Positions 9,768 through 17,843 of a stretch of 64,000 bases of DNA are shown one piece after another (positions within the stretch are counted from its first letter, which is position 1; the number at the start of each line of letters is the position of its first letter). Source of the stretch: Vibrio metschnikovii CIP 69.14 (lineage in GTDB: Bacteria; Pseudomonadota; Gammaproteobacteria; Enterobacterales; Vibrionaceae). The DNA is taken from contig NZ_ACZO01000002.1 in NCBI RefSeq assembly GCF_000176155.1, positions 49,728-113,727 of the forward strand. The letters run 5' to 3'. The translations under genes were made by a program, and so were the position numbers. The notes below the pieces were generated by a model. That model saw only the letters and a program-made list of their open reading frames with translations, did not search any database and was not told the DNA's origin.

Positions 9768-9800
9768 CGCCCCAGTCGATTATTGACTGGGGCGTTTTTT
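9768..9800 (+). terminator. Spot 42 terminator
   Basis: CGCCCCAGTC (9768-9777), a 7-nt loop and GACTGGGGCG (9785-9794) form a perfect ten-pair stem followed by six T, the classic Spot 42 3' end. Confidence 0.93.
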
Positions 9801-10082
9801 ATTGTGCGCTTCCCATCTTTTTATCTAGCGTATCATCGATCTTCGTGGCTGAAATCTGGTCGATGATTTCGGCTAAGTGGCCCGTCAATGTAAAGCTGAT
9901 TGACGATGGTTTTTGATCAATATTGTCATTAAACGTCATTCACACTTTCGATTCTTTTTAGCGAAAAATCAAGTCTATAGGATGGTGGTTTTTTTGATTT
10001 AATTTATTGATTAATAAATTAAAAATGGCGATATGTTTTGTGGTGTTGAAGCAAGATTGTCGGTGGTAGCGTCTTGTAATTT

Positions 10083-10113
10083 TTGCGGGATTGAGGAATG
10101 CTAGCGCTATAAC
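10083..10113 (+). promoter_or_regulatory. Candidate promoter of small RNA
   Basis: TTGCGG at 10083-10088 and TATAAC at 10108-10113 (spacing 19, or 18 if CTATAA is used) precede the small RNA candidate by about 7 bp. Confidence 0.5.
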
Positions 10114-10119
10114 AATAAT

Positions 10120-10168
10120 GACTTCCTATTTCTCTCCCGTTGCCCCACCAGGATGGTGGGGATTTTTA
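10120..10168 (+). ncRNA. Small RNA candidate, VSsrna24-like
   Basis: A promoter-like sequence and a strong terminator (CCCCACC, loop AGGAT, GGTGGGG, then A and five T; 10143-10167) bracket about 50 nt with no reading frame. In Aliivibrio salmonicida a roughly 60-nt sRNA, VSsrna24, was reported about 260 nt downstream of spf. Position, size and orientation here agree well with that report. I could not compare the sequences, so identity is inferred from context. Confidence 0.6.
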
Positions 10169-10201
10169 TTGCTTGGAGATAAATCAACAAACGAATGATG
10201 A

Positions 10202-10870
10202 CTAAGCGACAGGTGGCTCGTCGGTTGATAACGGTTGCTCGGTACGACGCAATACTTCTGGCATAAACCAACTATCGAGTTTACTGCGTAAGGTATCAAC
10301 CCCTAAACCGTTTAGCGACGAGTACACATCGACACTGACATCACCACCGAACGATAATGACTCTTCTCTGATCTTGTTGAGCTGGGCTTTACGGGCACCA
10401 CTTTTCAATTTGTCCGCTTTCGTCAGTAGCACTTGCACCGGAATGGCACATTCAACCGCCCACAAGACCAATTGCTGGTCGAGATCTTTCATTGGATGGC
10501 GGATATCCATTAACACCACCAAGCCTTTTAGGCTAGAGCGCTGTTGCAGATACTCACCCAGTGATTTTTGCCACTTCTTTTTCATTTCTAATGGTACTTG
10601 TGCAAAGCCATAACCCGGTAAATCAACGATATGGCAACCATCGGTGACTTTAAATAGATTAATTAACTGAGTTCTTCCAGGGGTTTTACTGGTTTTCGCC
10701 AAGCTTTTTTGGTTGGTTAAGCGATTGAGAGCGCTTGATTTGCCAGCATTTGAACGTCCGGCAAACGCAATTTCGATACCGTCATCGGCGGGAAGATGGC
10801 GAATGTCTGGCGCACTGGTAATGAAATGCGTGTTTTGATAGTGAATTTTTACGCTCAATGTTAACTCCAT
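10202..10870 (-). CDS. engB: Ribosome biogenesis GTPase EngB (YsxC/YihA)
   Basis: EngB is an essential GTPase for assembly of the large ribosomal subunit. The 222-residue product shows G1 (GRSNAGKSS), a switch region with [10 protein letters not shown]3 (DLPGYG), G4 (TKAD) and the SS(L)NG G5 region. The family normally starts [15 protein letters not shown] four codons in (10858) has GGAG seven bases before it and is as likely a start as the ATG at 10870. The gene faces the spf small-RNA region and is transcribed away from the methyltransferase gene. Confidence 0.95.
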   Translation of the reverse strand: MELTLSVKIHYQNTHFITSAPDIRHLPADDGIEIAFAGRSNAGKSSALNRLTNQKSLAKTSKTPGRTQLINLFKVTDGCHIVDLPGYGFAQVPLEMKKKWQKSLGEYLQQRSSLKGLVVLMDIRHPMKDLDQQLVLWAVECAIPVQVLLTKADKLKSGARKAQLNKIREESLSFGGDVSVDVYSSLNGLGVDTLRSKLDSWFMPEVLRRTEQPLSTDEPPVA

Positions 10871-11272
10871 CTCGACTTTGCGTAGTCGATTGATTGCTTT
10901 TATAAAAACTTAGTCGAAGAATCGTACTCGGTACAAGACCGATGATTGTACCATGAGTGCTTGGGTAAGCTGGACAATTATCAACAAGCGGATGGGAAGA
11001 AAGTCATCCGCTCGTCTTAAATTACGTTTTAGTTTTTTATATTAATGAGTTACCTCGCCAAGGATGTTGTCTTCTTCGCTGGGCGATGAAGAGCCGTTGT
11101 TGATTTTTAGGTTAAGCATGGCGCATCGCTTATTCGCGGCGGTCGGGCCTTTTTGTCGTGTGATGAATGGATTGATGATCTTTTTACAATAATTGCTCTG
11201 TTTTTGAACAAAGAGGCTCCACACTATCGCCAGTTTCTGGTATGTTGCGCATCCCCCAATCAGGAGGCGACA
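10871..11272. other. Interval between engB and methyltransferase
   Basis: This 402-bp divergent interval should hold promoters for both genes. AGCGGATG (10987-10994) and CATCCGCT (11005-11012) form a perfect eight-pair hairpin without a clear T-run. Open frames covering part of it on the minus strand overlap the methyltransferase gene and have no family likeness. Confidence 0.45.
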
Positions 11273-11911
11273 ATGCATACTTGTCCTTTGTGCCACAGCG
11301 TTCAAACCCACGCTTATTTTGCCGATAATCATCGTGCTTATAGAGAGTGTTCGGTTTGTCGATTGGTCTTTGTGCCTCCGGTTGATCGATTGAGCGCTGA
11401 ACGTGAGAAAAGTTTCTACGATTTGCACGACAATAATCCCAACGATCTGGGCTATCGCCGTTTTTTATCGCGTCTTTCTCAGCCAATGCTTGAGAGACTT
11501 GATCCTCAATCGAAGGGATTGGATTTTGGCTGTGGCCCAGGCCCGACCTTGTCGGTCATGCTTGAAGAAGCTGGACACGACGTCGCATTGTATGACTTCT
11601 TTTATTATCGACAGCAAGAAGTCCTACAAAGGGACTATGATTTTATGACTGCCAGTGAAGTGATTGAGCATTTACATGATCCTCACCGTATTTGGCAGCA
11701 ATGGCTGAATTTAGTTAAGCCAGGAGGCTGGATTGGTATCATGACCAAACTAGTGAAAAACGTGGATGCGTTTGCTGGATGGCACTATAAAAATGATCTT
11801 ACTCATGTGAGTTTTTTTAGTCGTGATACCTTTCAGTTTCTGGCCGAGCGGGATAAGCTCGAACTTGAATTTATCGGAAATGATGTAATTTTACTGAGGA
11901 AACCCCAGTAA
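11273..11911 (+). CDS. Class I SAM-dependent methyltransferase with N-terminal zinc ribbon
   Basis: The 212-residue protein starts with a zinc-ribbon-like segment (CPLC at 3-6, then CSVC near 27) and continues into a Rossmann methyltransferase with the SAM motif GLDFGCGPG and the motif II-like SEVIEHLHDP. C-terminal blocks KPGGWIGIMT and DLTHVSFFS are common in this group of small-molecule or surface-sugar methyltransferases. The substrate is unknown. I moved the start from 11153 to the ATG at 11273, which has a perfect AGGAGG site eight bases upstream. The stop overlaps the yihI start (TAATG), so the two are translationally coupled. Confidence 0.82.
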   Translation: MHTCPLCHSVQTHAYFADNHRAYRECSVCRLVFVPPVDRLSAEREKSFYDLHDNNPNDLGYRRFLSRLSQPMLERLDPQSKGLDFGCGPGPTLSVMLEEAGHDVALYDFFYYRQQEVLQRDYDFMTASEVIEHLHDPHRIWQQWLNLVKPGGWIGIMTKLVKNVDAFAGWHYKNDLTHVSFFSRDTFQFLAERDKLELEFIGNDVILLRKPQ

Positions 11912-12483
11912 TGTCTCGTACAAAGAAAGCAAAAACCGGCTTTAACGGTGAACTGATTGTTGCTCGTAAACGTAATCGTAGTGAGGCTGATGTAGAAAGC
12001 CGTGAGCGCAAAAAATTGAAAAAACGCAAAGGACTGAAAAGTGGTAGTCGCCATTCCGATGGCGGTGAGCAAAGTCAACGTACTGCTGAGCAAGCTCGCG
12101 ATCCGCGCTTGGGAAGCAAGAAAAAAATTCCATTGATCGTGGAAACGGGTAAAAAAGCCAGTAAGCAGCAGCGCCGTTTAGATGCTGAACAAGAGTTAGC
12201 GATGCTGGAAAATGATGCTCAGTTGAACGTTTTGCTCGATAGAATTGATAGTGGTGAAAATCTGGGTGCGGGTTTACAAAAATACGTCGACGAAAAACTC
12301 GATCGCATCGAAGTATTGATGAAGCAACTTGGGTTGTTCGATGATGCTGCTGATCAAGACGATGAGCTTGAAGATGATTTTTCTATCCCACAAGCTACTC
12401 AATCTAAGGTACGTAAAGTTCAATCCGATGATGAGTTGTTGGCGCAATTTGAAAATCTAGATGTGGATGGATACAAACAGTAG
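11911..12483 (+). CDS. yihI: Der GTPase-activating protein YihI
   Basis: YihI stimulates the GTPase Der (EngA) and so modulates 50S ribosome assembly. The 190-residue product has the family layout: a strongly basic N-terminal half with Arg/Lys runs (SRERKKLKKRKG) and an acidic C-terminal half that contacts Der (DQDDELEDD near 150, and a final LLAQFENLDVDGY). It overlaps the methyltransferase by one base and precedes the DUF2489 gene by 9 bp, so the three probably form one transcript. Confidence 0.9.
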   Translation: MSRTKKAKTGFNGELIVARKRNRSEADVESRERKKLKKRKGLKSGSRHSDGGEQSQRTAEQARDPRLGSKKKIPLIVETGKKASKQQRRLDAEQELAMLENDAQLNVLLDRIDSGENLGAGLQKYVDEKLDRIEVLMKQLGLFDDAADQDDELEDDFSIPQATQSKVRKVQSDDELLAQFENLDVDGYKQ

Positions 12484-12492
12484 GGCAATGGT

Positions 12493-12981
12493 ATGAATAC
12501 GCTTTTGTTGGTGATGGTTGGTGGACTGATCATTCTTGGTTTGGCAAGCTATGCCGTTTACTTGTTATTGCAAGTGAAAAAACAAACTCAGTTACAGCAG
12601 CAACATCAAACACTGGCAATAGAAAAACGTAACGCCAATATTTTTGATAGTGTGAATACACTCTGTTTGGCCGGTATTCAAGGTCAGTGTGATTTATCAG
12701 AAATCGCCATTCGAGTTTACTGCATTATGGATTATGTGCAGGGTGAACAACGGGTAGACTTTGATCGTGACTATCCAGCCACCGCTGAGCTGTACCACAT
12801 TGTTAAAGATATGCCTCGTGGCGACGCTCGACAAGCGATGCCAAAGCAAGAAAGAATGCGCCATAACCTGACGCGTCAGAAAGCAGAAGTGCGTCTTAAT
12901 GATGCGATTGTTGTTGAGCTAAAAGCCTTACAACAGCGTATTCGGCCGTTGAATCAACAAATTCCTATTCAATTCGTTTAA
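12493..12981 (+). CDS. DUF2489 membrane-anchored protein
   Basis: The 162-residue product has one N-terminal transmembrane helix (LLLVMVGGLIILGLASYAVY), then a Gln-rich linker and a cytoplasmic helical domain with two Cys and the conserved block DYPATAELYHIVKDMPRG. This matches DUF2489, a family of unknown function found at this spot between yihI and hemN in vibrios. It is probably co-transcribed with yihI. Confidence 0.8.
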   Translation: MNTLLLVMVGGLIILGLASYAVYLLLQVKKQTQLQQQHQTLAIEKRNANIFDSVNTLCLAGIQGQCDLSEIAIRVYCIMDYVQGEQRVDFDRDYPATAELYHIVKDMPRGDARQAMPKQERMRHNLTRQKAEVRLNDAIVVELKALQQRIRPLNQQIPIQFV

Positions 12982-13006
12982 TCTATTCATCCGGTTTTCA
13001 GTGAAT

Positions 13007-13047
13007 GCTTTCGATGGTGTACGCTTGTCGCGTTATACCTCGAAAGC
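13007..13047. other. Long imperfect hairpin before hemN
   Basis: GCTTTCGATGGTGTA (13007-13021) pairs with TATACCTCGAAAGC (13034-13047) with one bulge and one mismatch. No T-run follows. It may be an RNA processing or attenuation structure, or a palindromic repeat. Confidence 0.45.
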
Positions 13048-13219
13048 CGTTGCAATGCCAACACGCAGACGAGTCTGATTGCCCTTGTTTAACGGGTAAT
13101 AAGAAGTGATCCGGCTAGCAATTTAGACTATTTTATCGGTAAATCTTCTTTTGCTGCCCGACGCTATGTCTCTGGTGTGGCAAAATAATCAGTCCACGTT
13201 CAATAACGGAAGAGTCACT

Positions 13220-14608
13220 ATGTTGTCGCCAGTCGTACCCAGTCAGCAGATTGTTTGGGATCAAACCATTTTAGACAAGTACAACTACTCGGGGCCGCGT
13301 TACACTTCCTATCCAACCGCGGTGGAATTTCACGAAGCGTTCACGATTGCCGAATTTGATATGGCTTGTGCGCGTTATCCACAGCGACCGGTATCCCTGT
13401 ATATCCATATTCCTTTTTGTCACAAGCTTTGCTACTACTGTGGCTGCAACAAAATCATCACTCGCCATTCACATAAAGCGGATGAGTATTTAGATGTTCT
13501 GGAACACGAAATTCGTCAACGCGCACCATTGCTGCTTTCGCGTCCAGTGACTCAATTGCATTTTGGTGGTGGTACACCGACGTTTTTAACCAACGCTCAA
13601 ATGAGTCGTTTAATGACGTTATTACGGGCGGAGTTTAATTTTCAGCCCGATGCGGAGATCAGCATTGAAGTCGATCCGCGTGAGATTGAACTCTCGGTAC
13701 TCGATCATTTGCGGAGTGAAGGTTTTAATCGCATCAGTATCGGAGTGCAGGATTTTGATAAACAAGTTCAGCAGTACGTTAATCGTGAACAAGATGAACA
13801 GTTTATTGTTGATTTAGTAGCGCGCGCCAAGCAACTGGGTTTTCGTTCGACCAATCTAGATTTAATTTATGGTTTACCCAAGCAGACGGTCGCCAGTTTC
13901 CATGCCACTTTACAACAAGTGATTGAGATGCGTCCGGGGCGTTTGTCAGTGTTTAACTATGCGCATATGCCTGAGTTGTTTGCCGCACAGCGTAAAATCA
14001 AATCTGACTTTTTGCCCTCGATAGAGGAAAAAATGGCCATCTTACAAGATACCATTAGCACCTTAACGGGAGCGGGGTATCAGTTTATTGGCATGGACCA
14101 TTTTGCGTTACCCGATGACGAGTTAGCGGTGGCGCAGCGTAACGGTGTTTTACATCGCAACTTCCAAGGTTATACCACGCAGGGCGATTGTGATTTACTG
14201 GGATTTGGTGTTTCCGCTATTTCGATGGTCGGCGATGTGTATGCCCAAAATCAAAAAGATCTGAAACGCTATTATCAGCAAGTGGATGAGATGCGTCACG
14301 CGCTATGGAAAGGGGTGTCATTAGACAGTGATGATCTGCTACGCCGTGAAGTCATTAAACAACTTATTTGTAATTTTCAGTTGGATAAACAGGCAATAGA
14401 ACAGCATTTTAAGCTGCGTTTTAATGACTATTTCCAACAAGACCTCGCGTTATTGCAAACCTTTATTGATGATCAATTGGTTGAAGTGGATTCTCGTTTT
14501 ATCCGCGTCACCTTACGTGGCAGATTATTGATCCGCAATATTTGCATGTGTTTTGACAAGTATTTACGTCAGCGCGCCCGTCAGCAGCAGTTTTCTCGGG
14601 TTATCTAA
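13220..14608 (+). CDS. hemN: Oxygen-independent coproporphyrinogen III oxidase
   Basis: HemN is the radical-SAM enzyme that makes protoporphyrinogen IX from coproporphyrinogen III without oxygen. The 462-residue product, close to the E. coli length, shows the iron-sulfur motif CHKLCYYCGC near 65-75, the SAM-binding QLHFGGGTPTFL block, and the NLDLIYGLPKQT segment. I moved the start to the ATG at 13220: it follows GGAAGAG by five bases and fits the usual N-terminus before QQIVWDQ. The longer reading from 13151 has no good ribosome site. The gene converges on the hemCDXY operon across a shared terminator. Confidence 0.95.
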   Translation: MLSPVVPSQQIVWDQTILDKYNYSGPRYTSYPTAVEFHEAFTIAEFDMACARYPQRPVSLYIHIPFCHKLCYYCGCNKIITRHSHKADEYLDVLEHEIRQRAPLLLSRPVTQLHFGGGTPTFLTNAQMSRLMTLLRAEFNFQPDAEISIEVDPREIELSVLDHLRSEGFNRISIGVQDFDKQVQQYVNREQDEQFIVDLVARAKQLGFRSTNLDLIYGLPKQTVASFHATLQQVIEMRPGRLSVFNYAHMPELFAAQRKIKSDFLPSIEEKMAILQDTISTLTGAGYQFIGMDHFALPDDELAVAQRNGVLHRNFQGYTTQGDCDLLGFGVSAISMVGDVYAQNQKDLKRYYQQVDEMRHALWKGVSLDSDDLLRREVIKQLICNFQLDKQAIEQHFKLRFNDYFQQDLALLQTFIDDQLVEVDSRFIRVTLRGRLLIRNICMCFDKYLRQRARQQQFSRVI

Positions 14609-14672
14609 TCTCACGTATCATACCTGATATCGTGATCGCTCACGACGATTGGGAAGAGCATAAGAAGAGTAT

Positions 14673-14707
14673 AAAAAGCGGTCCATCGTACAGAGGGACC
14701 GCTTTTT
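14673..14707. terminator. Bidirectional terminator between hemN and hemY
   Basis: AAAAAGCGGTCC (14673-14684) and GGACCGCTTTTT (14696-14707) are perfect inverted repeats with T-runs on both strands. They end transcripts from hemN and from the hem operon on the other strand. Confidence 0.92.
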
Positions 14708-14710
14708 CCA

Positions 14711-15892
14711 TTAATCGGTGGTGAGTAAGGATAAGGCTTTACGACTGACATCGTGTGCCGCTTGCGGGCGATCTTGCTGCTCTAATGCTTGAGCTAAACA
14801 GGCGTAATCTTCAATATTCACTCGAAGTGATAAAGCCTGTTCAAGGTGCTGTTGCGATTGTGCCCACTGTTTCTCGTCGAGCAGAATTTGGCCTAGCGCG
14901 CTGTGGGCTTCGGCATTATTTTTATCGCGACGTAGCTTGTCTTGCAGTAAGGCGATAAGTGGCTGTTTATCTTTTAGCGTTAACTTAGGCAGAAAGCGAT
15001 ATAACTCAGTCGTAGGCTGCTTATTTAGCCACTCTTTGAGTAATTTAAACGCCGCTAGGTCGGCTTGACGCTGTAATAACTGTTCAATCACTTCAACCAT
15101 TAAACGGGTTTCGTTTTTAAGGGTTTTGGGTAGCGATTGCCAATAGGTCAGTAATCCTTCGCTACCACCTTGAGTTGCCACAATGCTGAGCATTGCTTGT
15201 TGAGCTTGTAAGGTCAGCGCATCGGCCTGTGATGGGGTGAGTAATTGAGCTTTAGTCAATTTTGGAATTAAGGCCAGGAGAGGTTGCCATTGCTCTAAGG
15301 CGAGATAAGCTTGTTTTAATCGCTTTAAAACCAAAATATTATCAGGATAAGCCTGCGCTAACGGGGTCAGAATATCAACCGCTGCCTGCCATGCTTGGTC
15401 GCTCAATAACTGTTTGGCGCGAGTCAATTCAACCGCTAGGGTGGCATTCGGTTGTTTAGCGGCTAACGTCAAATAGTCGTCTCGTTTACGTTGATCGCCT
15501 TGTTCGTGAGCCGCTTCTGCCGCGGCTAAATAACAGAGTAGCGGCATATCATGATGATTCGCCCAGCGAGTGACTTTTTTCTCGGCTTGTTTCCAATCCC
15601 CTTCAAGTAGCTTAATCATGCCTTCATCGGTGTAACGGCGGGAACGGCGTTGCTTACGAATCGTAAACCAGTTCCATGTGCTGCTACTGGCACGAAGGAT
15701 TTTTTTTATCAGATATTCCAGGAAAAATAGTCCCGCCAGTAAAGCGACCATCATGATGATCAGTGTGGTGACGCTCATTTCGATACTGGTGTTGGCGATG
15801 GAGATCAAAACATAGCCTTGTTGGCCGGCGTATTGGGTTCCCACAAATAAACCAAGGCCGAGTACAACCAGTAAAAACAGTAAACGAATCAT
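14711..15892 (-). CDS. hemY: HemY, membrane TPR protein of haem biosynthesis operon
   Basis: This 393-residue protein is the proteobacterial HemY, a membrane-bound tetratricopeptide-repeat protein encoded with haem genes; it is not the protoporphyrinogen oxidase also called HemY in Bacillus. Two N-terminal membrane helices (LLFLLVVLGLGLFVG and VTTLIIMMVALLAGLFFLEY) are followed by helical repeats, with a clear TPR near the end (AHSALGQILLDEKQWAQSQQHLEQAL). Its role in porphyrin metabolism is unproven. It overlaps hemX by four bases (ATGA) and is the last gene of the operon. Confidence 0.92.
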   Translation of the reverse strand: MIRLLFLLVVLGLGLFVGTQYAGQQGYVLISIANTSIEMSVTTLIIMMVALLAGLFFLEYLIKKILRASSSTWNWFTIRKQRRSRRYTDEGMIKLLEGDWKQAEKKVTRWANHHDMPLLCYLAAAEAAHEQGDQRKRDDYLTLAAKQPNATLAVELTRAKQLLSDQAWQAAVDILTPLAQAYPDNILVLKRLKQAYLALEQWQPLLALIPKLTKAQLLTPSQADALTLQAQQAMLSIVATQGGSEGLLTYWQSLPKTLKNETRLMVEVIEQLLQRQADLAAFKLLKEWLNKQPTTELYRFLPKLTLKDKQPLIALLQDKLRRDKNNAEAHSALGQILLDEKQWAQSQQHLEQALSLRVNIEDYACLAQALEQQDRPQAAHDVSRKALSLLTTD

Positions 15893-17097
15893 TGTTGTCC
15901 CTCCGTCATTATTGGTGCTACAGAGCGACGTAACCGTTCACGAATCACATCAGCGAGTGGCTGTTGAGCTGTGAGCTGAGGTGTATCAAGCTGAATGTGT
16001 TGTTCGGCCAGTTGCTCAAGGCTATGAGTAAAGGCTTTGACCTGCTGATCGTATCGATTGAAATAATCGTTTGACCATTCTAGGGCCATACTGAGGGAGA
16101 GCATGTAAATGTCTTGTTGTTCGCTATAGACGGCTTTAATCGCAGTATCTAATTTGGCTTTAAGGTTTTCACGAAGGTAAAGATGTTGCTGTGGTGATAA
16201 TAGCGGTATCGCTTGTCCATCTCTTACGCGAAAGGTAATAAAATTATCGGCAAAGGCTTGCAAAGAAGTACGGAGATTGGTTTTCCAATCAGCAATATCC
16301 TCTGAAACGGTTGGTTGGGTAGGTTGAGCTTCCTCTGGCAATAGTGCATTGGCGAGCGGTAGTTGGTCGATACGCTGCTGCAGACTCATCAAGCGCAGCA
16401 CTAAGCCATCTCTATCGATGATCGGCATCGCTTGTAACTGAGCGATATCATGGCGTAGTGCGCGACGCAGTGAAGTTAAGCTTGGATCATTGAGCTCAGC
16501 AACACGTAAATCGGCTTCTTGGACTAATTGAGTTGCGGTCTCGATATCACGCTCTAAATACAGTTTACGTCCCGCGAGTTTGACTAAGTAATCCGCTTCT
16601 GCCAATAGCCAGTCATTGGGGCGTCGACCTTGAATTTCAGCAAGTGCGAGATGCAAGCTATCGACGCTCTGTTTTTGCTGATTAAGCAACAGTTCAGCTT
16701 GAGTCGCTATATCACGAGTAGCGGTAATCGCTTGTTCTTTCGCTTCGCCAAGCTGAGTATTGATGGTGCTGCGAGCTTGATTGAGTTCTGCTCGTAGCGC
16801 GCCTATTTGCGCTTGATGGTCGGCACGCTGCTGCTGCATATGTAAAGTGAGGCCGCCACTAAACAACACCGTTAACACAATCGCAATGCTGGCGAGTTTA
16901 CTGCCACCGCTTACCGAACTACTGACGGAGGTGGTCGTTGGCGGATTGACGGTTTTCGGCGAATTGGCATGGCTTGTTGAGTCTGCCTTACGCTCGGTTT
17001 GTTTGGTTTTTGCCTGGTCACTCTTATCGACCGGATCGCCGGATTGAGGTGAAGTTTGCTGCGGTTTTTGTGGAGAGGGTTGGTTATTATCTGTCAT
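15889..17097 (-). CDS. hemX: HemX, uroporphyrinogen-III C-methyltransferase-like membrane protein
   Basis: The 402-residue product has a Gln/Pro/Thr/Ser-rich cytoplasmic N-terminus of about 65 residues, one membrane helix (LASIAIVLTVLFSGGLTL), a coiled-coil stretch, and the conserved domain beginning RRPNDWLLAEADYLVKLAGRKLYLERD. It is often named a methyltransferase but has no SAM motif; its function is unknown and probably structural or regulatory. It lies between hemD and hemY in one operon. Confidence 0.92.
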   Translation of the reverse strand: MTDNNQPSPQKPQQTSPQSGDPVDKSDQAKTKQTERKADSTSHANSPKTVNPPTTTSVSSSVSGGSKLASIAIVLTVLFSGGLTLHMQQQRADHQAQIGALRAELNQARSTINTQLGEAKEQAITATRDIATQAELLLNQQKQSVDSLHLALAEIQGRRPNDWLLAEADYLVKLAGRKLYLERDIETATQLVQEADLRVAELNDPSLTSLRRALRHDIAQLQAMPIIDRDGLVLRLMSLQQRIDQLPLANALLPEEAQPTQPTVSEDIADWKTNLRTSLQAFADNFITFRVRDGQAIPLLSPQQHLYLRENLKAKLDTAIKAVYSEQQDIYMLSLSMALEWSNDYFNRYDQQVKAFTHSLEQLAEQHIQLDTPQLTAQQPLADVIRERLRRSVAPIMTEGQQ

Positions 17098-17117
17098 GGC
17101 TAAATCCTGGGTTAAGG

Positions 17118-17840
17118 CTAAACAGCCGCCACTAAATCGCGGTTTGCCGCACTTCCTGTTATCACTGTATGCTGAAACCCCAATTCTCGTGCTTGTTCAG
17201 CGATACGTTGACTGGGGATCAATAAGCGTAATGTTCTCGTCCAAGCTTGAGCTTTGCGAGGCAGTTGTGAACAAAAAAACGCCAGCTGCTCACCGCTGGT
17301 AATGATTAAGGTATCGACGTTGGCTGCTTGCCAACGTGCTAACGCCGTTTCACCGTCAAAAGGCAAGGGGCGTCGCTGATACATTTCACGGTAGTCAACG
17401 TTGGCTCCTCGTTGCTGCAGTGTTTGGTAAATTAACTCTCGCCCGCCATTACCACGCCAGATGACCACTCGTTTTCCGGCTACCGATTGTAGCGCTGGCA
17501 ACGCCAAAAGATGTTCACTATCACTGATCTCGGGGTAGTGTACGAGTTGTTGGCTGGCTTTGCTTAAAACCTGTGCGGTTTTTTGACCAATGGCAACATA
17601 AATCGCACTGGTTGGCCACGAGAGTCGCTCCGCTTGGAGCGTGTGTTTAACCCAACTAACCGCATGTTGGCTGGCGACAACAATCACCTCATAGCTGGAG
17701 AGTTCTGAGCGGAGTAAGGCTAAGTCCATTCCGGCGTCGATACGGATTAATGGATGATGCAGTGCGTGATGTCCATGTTGCTGGAGTAATTGGCACAGTG
17801 CTTCGCCTTGTGGCTCTGGGCGAGTGACCAAGATCGCCAT
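17118..17840 (-). CDS. hemD: Uroporphyrinogen-III synthase
   Basis: HemD closes the linear tetrapyrrole hydroxymethylbilane with inversion of ring D to give uroporphyrinogen III. The 240-residue product has the family N-terminus (ILVTRPEPQGEALCQLL), VVIWRGNGGRELI, and the TLIITSGEQL block in two alternating lobes. It starts three bases after hemC and ends 20 bases before hemX, so all four genes share one transcript. Confidence 0.95.
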   Translation of the reverse strand: MAILVTRPEPQGEALCQLLQQHGHHALHHPLIRIDAGMDLALLRSELSSYEVIVVASQHAVSWVKHTLQAERLSWPTSAIYVAIGQKTAQVLSKASQQLVHYPEISDSEHLLALPALQSVAGKRVVIWRGNGGRELIYQTLQQRGANVDYREMYQRRPLPFDGETALARWQAANVDTLIITSGEQLAFFCSQLPRKAQAWTRTLRLLIPSQRIAEQARELGFQHTVITGSAANRDLVAAV

Positions 17841-17843
17841 GGT

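Larger units (their letters stand above)
9700..9800 (+). ncRNA. spf: Spot 42 RNA body, separated from promoter by IS
   Basis: Spot 42 is an Hfq-binding RNA repressed by CRP-cAMP. It reduces expression of galK and many other carbon-uptake and metabolism mRNAs. From GGTACAGAGGTAAGATG to the terminator the sequence is almost the same as E. coli Spot 42. Only nt 1-4 (GTAG) are absent from this copy because of the IS. Removing the IS and one duplication restores an RNA of about 105 nt. With its own promoter 1.05 kb upstream of the IS, normal Spot 42 should not be made; any RNA here would need read-through from the IS or a new promoter. Its place between polA and engB matches the usual spf locus. 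Confidence 0.92.
9801..10201. other. spf-engB interval
   Basis: No protein gene is seen. An inverted repeat CGTCAAT/ATTGACG (9883-9905) lies before ATGGTTTTT, an AT-rich segment lies near 9990-10030, and a small RNA candidate occupies 10120-10168. Confidence 0.5.

Noticed and set aside
11042..11486. Minus-strand open frames over the start of the methyltransferase gene
   Set aside because: They are antisense to a gene with clear motifs and an ideal ribosome site, and show low-complexity composition.
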